Positions 61,874 through 64,000 of a DNA stretch of 64,000 nt are shown one piece after another. This DNA comes from Tardiphaga sp051811025 (GTDB taxonomy: Bacteria; Pseudomonadota; Alphaproteobacteria; Rhizobiales; Xanthobacteraceae). The notes under the pieces are model-generated. The model searched no databases. It saw only the letters and a program-made list of their open reading frames with translations, and was not told the origin of the DNA. Positions within the stretch are counted from its first letter, which is position 1. Every line of letters starts with the position of its first letter. Both the position numbers and the translations under genes were made by a program. Location of the stretch: NCBI RefSeq assembly GCF_051811025.1, contig NZ_JBPWQE010000001.1, positions 1,054,001 to 1,118,000 on the forward strand, written 5' to 3'.

Positions 61874-62845
61874 ATGAAGAAAGCCTATGGCGCGCTTGCT
61901 GCACTGCTTCTGACGACATCACTCTCATCCCACGCACTCGCTGACGGTGAGACGATCGCGGTGTTTACAAAAAACCAGACCAATCCGTACTTCCAGACAG
62001 TGCGGGTCGGATCCGACGCAGCCGCGAAGGCGATGAAGGCAAAGACGCTGCATTACATCCCGACAAAGCCGGACAGCATTCCGGAGCAGCTCAGCCAGAT
62101 TGAGGACGTGGTGGTGAAGAAGCCATCGGCGATCGTCTTCATCCCGGTCGACTACAAGGCGATGGTCCCCGGCGTCGAGAAGATCAATGACGCAAAGATC
62201 CCGGTGGTCAACGTGACGGACCGCTCGGCCGGCGGCAAGTTCGTCGCCTTTGTCGGTGCCGATGATTACAGTCTGGGTCTCGAGACCGGGCGCTATCTGC
62301 TGAAGACGCTCGGCGGCAAGGGCAATTTCGTGATCATTGAGGGCGTCAAAGGGTCCTTGACGAGCATCGATCGCGTCCGCGGCTTCAACGATGCCTTGAA
62401 GGAAAACCCCGGGGCCAAGCTGCTTGCGTCGCAGCCGGGCAACTATCAGCGGCTGCAGGCGCTTCAGGTCATGGAAAATCTCATGCAGTCGAATACCCAG
62501 ATCGACGGTGTGTTGGCTGCCAATGATGCGATGGCGATCGGTGCGATCGAGGCGCTCGATGGTGCCAATCGCAAGGCCCAGGTCATCGGCGTCAATGGCA
62601 CCAAGGAGGCGATCGACGCGATCAAGTCCGGGAAGCTGCTGGCGAGCGGCGACTACAATGGCTTCATGCAGGGATGCCTCGGCATGATGATCGCCATTCG
62701 TTCGCTGCGCAACGAACCGGTGATCACCGAGATTGTTCTCAAACCCACGGTCATCGGCAAGGAGAACTATCAGCCCTACGACGTGCCGCTGGAATCGCGG
62801 ACCTGCCCGAGCTGGGACGAGGCTGCGAAGCTCGGCACCAAGTAA
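61874..62845 (+). CDS. Ribose-type ABC transporter substrate-binding protein (cassette 2)
   Basis: Periplasmic binding protein of 323 residues with a Sec signal (MKKAYGALAALLLTTSLSSH, cleavage near ALAD). It shares with 45509 the start GETIAVFTKNQTNPYF, the LEHY-like YIPTKPDSIPEQLSQIEDV region, a GC pair and RTCP near the end. GGAGGG lies upstream of the ATG at 61874. Because it is co-transcribed with ring-cleavage genes, the ligand is more likely an aromatic or heterocyclic compound (or its glycoside) than a free sugar. Confidence 0.88.
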   Translation: MKKAYGALAALLLTTSLSSHALADGETIAVFTKNQTNPYFQTVRVGSDAAAKAMKAKTLHYIPTKPDSIPEQLSQIEDVVVKKPSAIVFIPVDYKAMVPGVEKINDAKIPVVNVTDRSAGGKFVAFVGADDYSLGLETGRYLLKTLGGKGNFVIIEGVKGSLTSIDRVRGFNDALKENPGAKLLASQPGNYQRLQALQVMENLMQSNTQIDGVLAANDAMAIGAIEALDGANRKAQVIGVNGTKEAIDAIKSGKLLASGDYNGFMQGCLGMMIAIRSLRNEPVITEIVLKPTVIGKENYQPYDVPLESRTCPSWDEAAKLGTK

Positions 62846-62863
62846 TATCTTCGACACTTCAGG

Positions 62864-62899
62864 CGGTCGCCGCAAGCCGGCGGCCGTCTTCTGCTTTTC
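62864..62899 (+). terminator. Hairpin with T-rich tail between binding protein and YciI-like gene
   Basis: CGGTCGCCG and CGGCGGCCG form a 9-base stem with one G-U pair and a 5-base loop, followed by TCTTCTGCTTTT. It could end most transcripts after the transporter or lower expression of the last gene. Confidence 0.5.
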
Positions 62900-62910
62900 A
62901 GGAGCTACGT

Positions 62911-63198
62911 ATGCTGTTTGCCATCCATGCCGTCGATCATGCTGGGGCGCTCGACAAGCGCTTGTCCCACTACGAGGCTCACAAGGCCTTTTTGTCCGAC
63001 ACCACGGCCTATGACGTGACGATCGTCATGTCCGGTCCGCTGACAGGCGATGACGGCCAGGCCATGATTGGCAGCCTGTTTCTCGTCGAGGCCGCTGACC
63101 GCGCGGCGGTCGAGAAATTTCATCATGCCGATCCGTTCTTTGCCGCTGGCATCTGGCAGACGGTCACGATCACCGGCTTCTTGCGTAGGCAGGGATAG
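62911..63198 (+). CDS. YciI-family protein
   Basis: Small ferredoxin-like-fold protein of 95 residues beginning MLFAIHAVDHAGALDKR, with the family's YEAHKAFL and HHADPFFAAGIW motifs. Relatives include TftG, a dehydrochlorinase acting on chlorinated hydroxyquinol in the 2,4,5-T pathway. Association with hydroxyquinol dioxygenase and maleylacetate reductase is thus meaningful. AGGAG is six bases before the ATG; the longer upstream frame is a shadow of the binding-protein gene. A terminator-like hairpin before it suggests reduced expression or its own control. Confidence 0.8.
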   Translation: MLFAIHAVDHAGALDKRLSHYEAHKAFLSDTTAYDVTIVMSGPLTGDDGQAMIGSLFLVEAADRAAVEKFHHADPFFAAGIWQTVTITGFLRRQG

Positions 63199-63265
63199 GC
63201 ACAATGGAGGCCGGCACCTCGCTTGTCGGCGAGGCAGTCGTTCGGCATTTGAACGCCGACAACGA

Positions 63266-63301
63266 AATCAGCCTGGGATCTGATCGGATCCCAGGCTGAT
63301 T
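63266..63301. terminator. Bidirectional terminator between YciI-like gene and isocitrate lyase
   Basis: AATCAGCCTGGGATC and GATCCCAGGCTGATT form a perfect 15-base stem around the loop TGATCG, placed between two convergent genes. Confidence 0.8.
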
Positions 63302-63325
63302 CTGCGATGAGCTGAACCGTGAGGA

Positions 63326-64000
63326 CTAGCCGAACTGGTTCATCGTGTTGTGCGCGCCGCCCGCCTTCAGGGCTGCCTCACCGGCGAAGTATTCCTTGTG
63401 TTCGTCGCCGATGTCCGAACCAGCCATGTTCTGATGCTTCGCGCAGGCGATGCCTTGACGGATCTCGGCGCGCTGGACGTTCTTGACGTAGCCCAGCATG
63501 CCCTGTTCGCCGAAATACTCCTTGGCGAGGTTGTCGGTCGACAGCGCAGCCGTGTGGTAGGTCGGCAGCGTGATCAGGTGATGGAAGATGCCGGCACGCT
63601 TGGCTGAATCAGCCTGGAATGTCCGGATGAGCTCGTCGGCTTCGACCGCCAGCGGGGTGCTGTCGTACTCCACCTTCATCAGTTCGGCGCGGTTGTATTT
63701 GCTGACATCCTTGCCGGCTTCCTTCATCGCGTCATAGACCTGCCAACGGAAGTTGAGCGTCCAGTTGAACGACGGCGAGTTGTTATAGGCCAGCTTCGCA
63801 TTCGGGATCACCTCACGAACGCGATCGACCATCTTGGCGATCTGCTCGATATTCGGCTTCTCAGTTTCGATCCACAAAAGGTCGGCGCCGTTCTGCAGCG
63901 AGGTGATGCAGTCGAGCACGCAGCGGTCCTGACCCGTGCCTTCGCGGAACTGGTACAGGTTGCTGGCCAGACGCTTCGGGCGCATCAGCTTGCCATTACG
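63326..64000 (-). CDS. aceA: Isocitrate lyase (C-terminal part; gene continues beyond the window)
   Basis: Glyoxylate-shunt enzyme that splits isocitrate into succinate and glyoxylate. The visible 225 codons cover the C-terminal half: RNGKLMRPKRLASNLYQFRE, LLWIETEKPNIEQIAKM, the substrate/metal-binding NNSPSFNW, and FHHLITLPTYH near the end. The catalytic KKCGH loop lies further upstream, outside the window. The reading frame is open to base 64000 with no start there, so the true start is outside. The acetyl-CoA-yielding catabolic genes next to it fit a need for the glyoxylate shunt. Confidence 0.93.
   Translation of the reverse strand, partial: RNGKLMRPKRLASNLYQFREGTGQDRCVLDCITSLQNGADLLWIETEKPNIEQIAKMVDRVREVIPNAKLAYNNSPSFNWTLNFRWQVYDAMKEAGKDVSKYNRAELMKVEYDSTPLAVEADELIRTFQADSAKRAGIFHHLITLPTYHTAALSTDNLAKEYFGEQGMLGYVKNVQRAEIRQGIACAKHQNMAGSDIGDEHKEYFAGEAALKAGGAHNTMNQFG

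Noticed and set aside
1..64000. CRISPR arrays, tRNA or rRNA genes, transposases, phage genes
   Set aside because: Looked for and not found: no regularly spaced repeats, no cloverleaf-like sequence noticed, and no recognisable transposase or integrase protein.

Overview
The window is a GC-rich chromosomal segment, most likely from an alphaproteobacterium of the Bradyrhizobium/Rhodopseudomonas/Afipia type. That placement is inferred from gene style, codon use and the crowd of solute-binding proteins, not from a marker gene. No rRNA, tRNA, CRISPR array, complete insertion sequence or origin was seen. Nearly every gene is catabolic, a transporter or a local regulator, so the region looks like a catabolic island. 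It ends in the C-terminal part of isocitrate lyase, on the minus strand at the right edge.

Layout, left half. 6-1791: nitronate monooxygenase and an enoyl-CoA hydratase/isomerase, the tail of an operon that starts outside the window. 2442-11230: a MocR regulator, then an orphan peptide-type binding protein, hydantoinase/oxoprolinase A and B subunits, a class III aminotransferase and a small NTF2-like protein. The first 40 or so codons of an acyl-CoA ligase follow (11266-11403) and break off. Next comes a more AT-rich minus-strand pair, a membrane-bound O-acyltransferase and its SGNH-like partner (11439-13892). 14558-20625: a malonate decarboxylase operon (mdcA, C, D, E, G, B, H) with a 22-codon hydrophobic micro-ORF before mdcH. 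20680-30068: three flavin monooxygenases, a ThDP enzyme and two tripartite-tricarboxylate (Bug) binding proteins around an IclR regulator, with two matching operator-like sites.

Layout, right half. 30137-38520: an SDR and a GntR regulator on the minus strand, divergent from a LIV-type ABC transporter (binding protein, LivH, and a single-chain LivM-LivG-LivF fusion), a 3-hydroxyacyl-CoA/carnitine-type dehydrogenase and a beta-keto acid cleavage enzyme (BKACE). 39379-45463: a LacI regulator divergent from an operon of intradiol dioxygenase, SDR, second BKACE, MDR oxidoreductase, cupin and Bug protein. Two perfect GCAATCGATTGC operators sit on its promoter. 45509-50567: a ribose-type ABC transporter plus a RidA protein on the minus strand, divergent from a MarR regulator with two tandem operators. 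51342-63198: a LacI regulator divergent from a ten-gene operon of maleylacetate reductase, amidohydrolase, beta-hydroxyacid dehydrogenase, a second intradiol (hydroxyquinol-type) dioxygenase, a GlcD-like flavoprotein, a second complete ribose-type ABC transporter and a YciI-like protein.

How the parts may work together (inference). The two right-hand clusters look like peripheral-to-central routes for hydroxylated aromatic compounds. Intradiol cleavage of a hydroxyquinol-like ring gives maleylacetate, maleylacetate reductase gives 3-oxoadipate, and in the first cluster a BKACE could cleave a beta-keto acid with acetyl-CoA in place of the usual CoA-transferase and thiolase. The RidA and amidohydrolase genes suggest a nitrogen-bearing substrate. 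Two paralogous 'sugar-type' ABC transporters embedded in these operons probably import the aromatic or heterocyclic precursor rather than a sugar. This combination is the most promising candidate for an undescribed system in the window.
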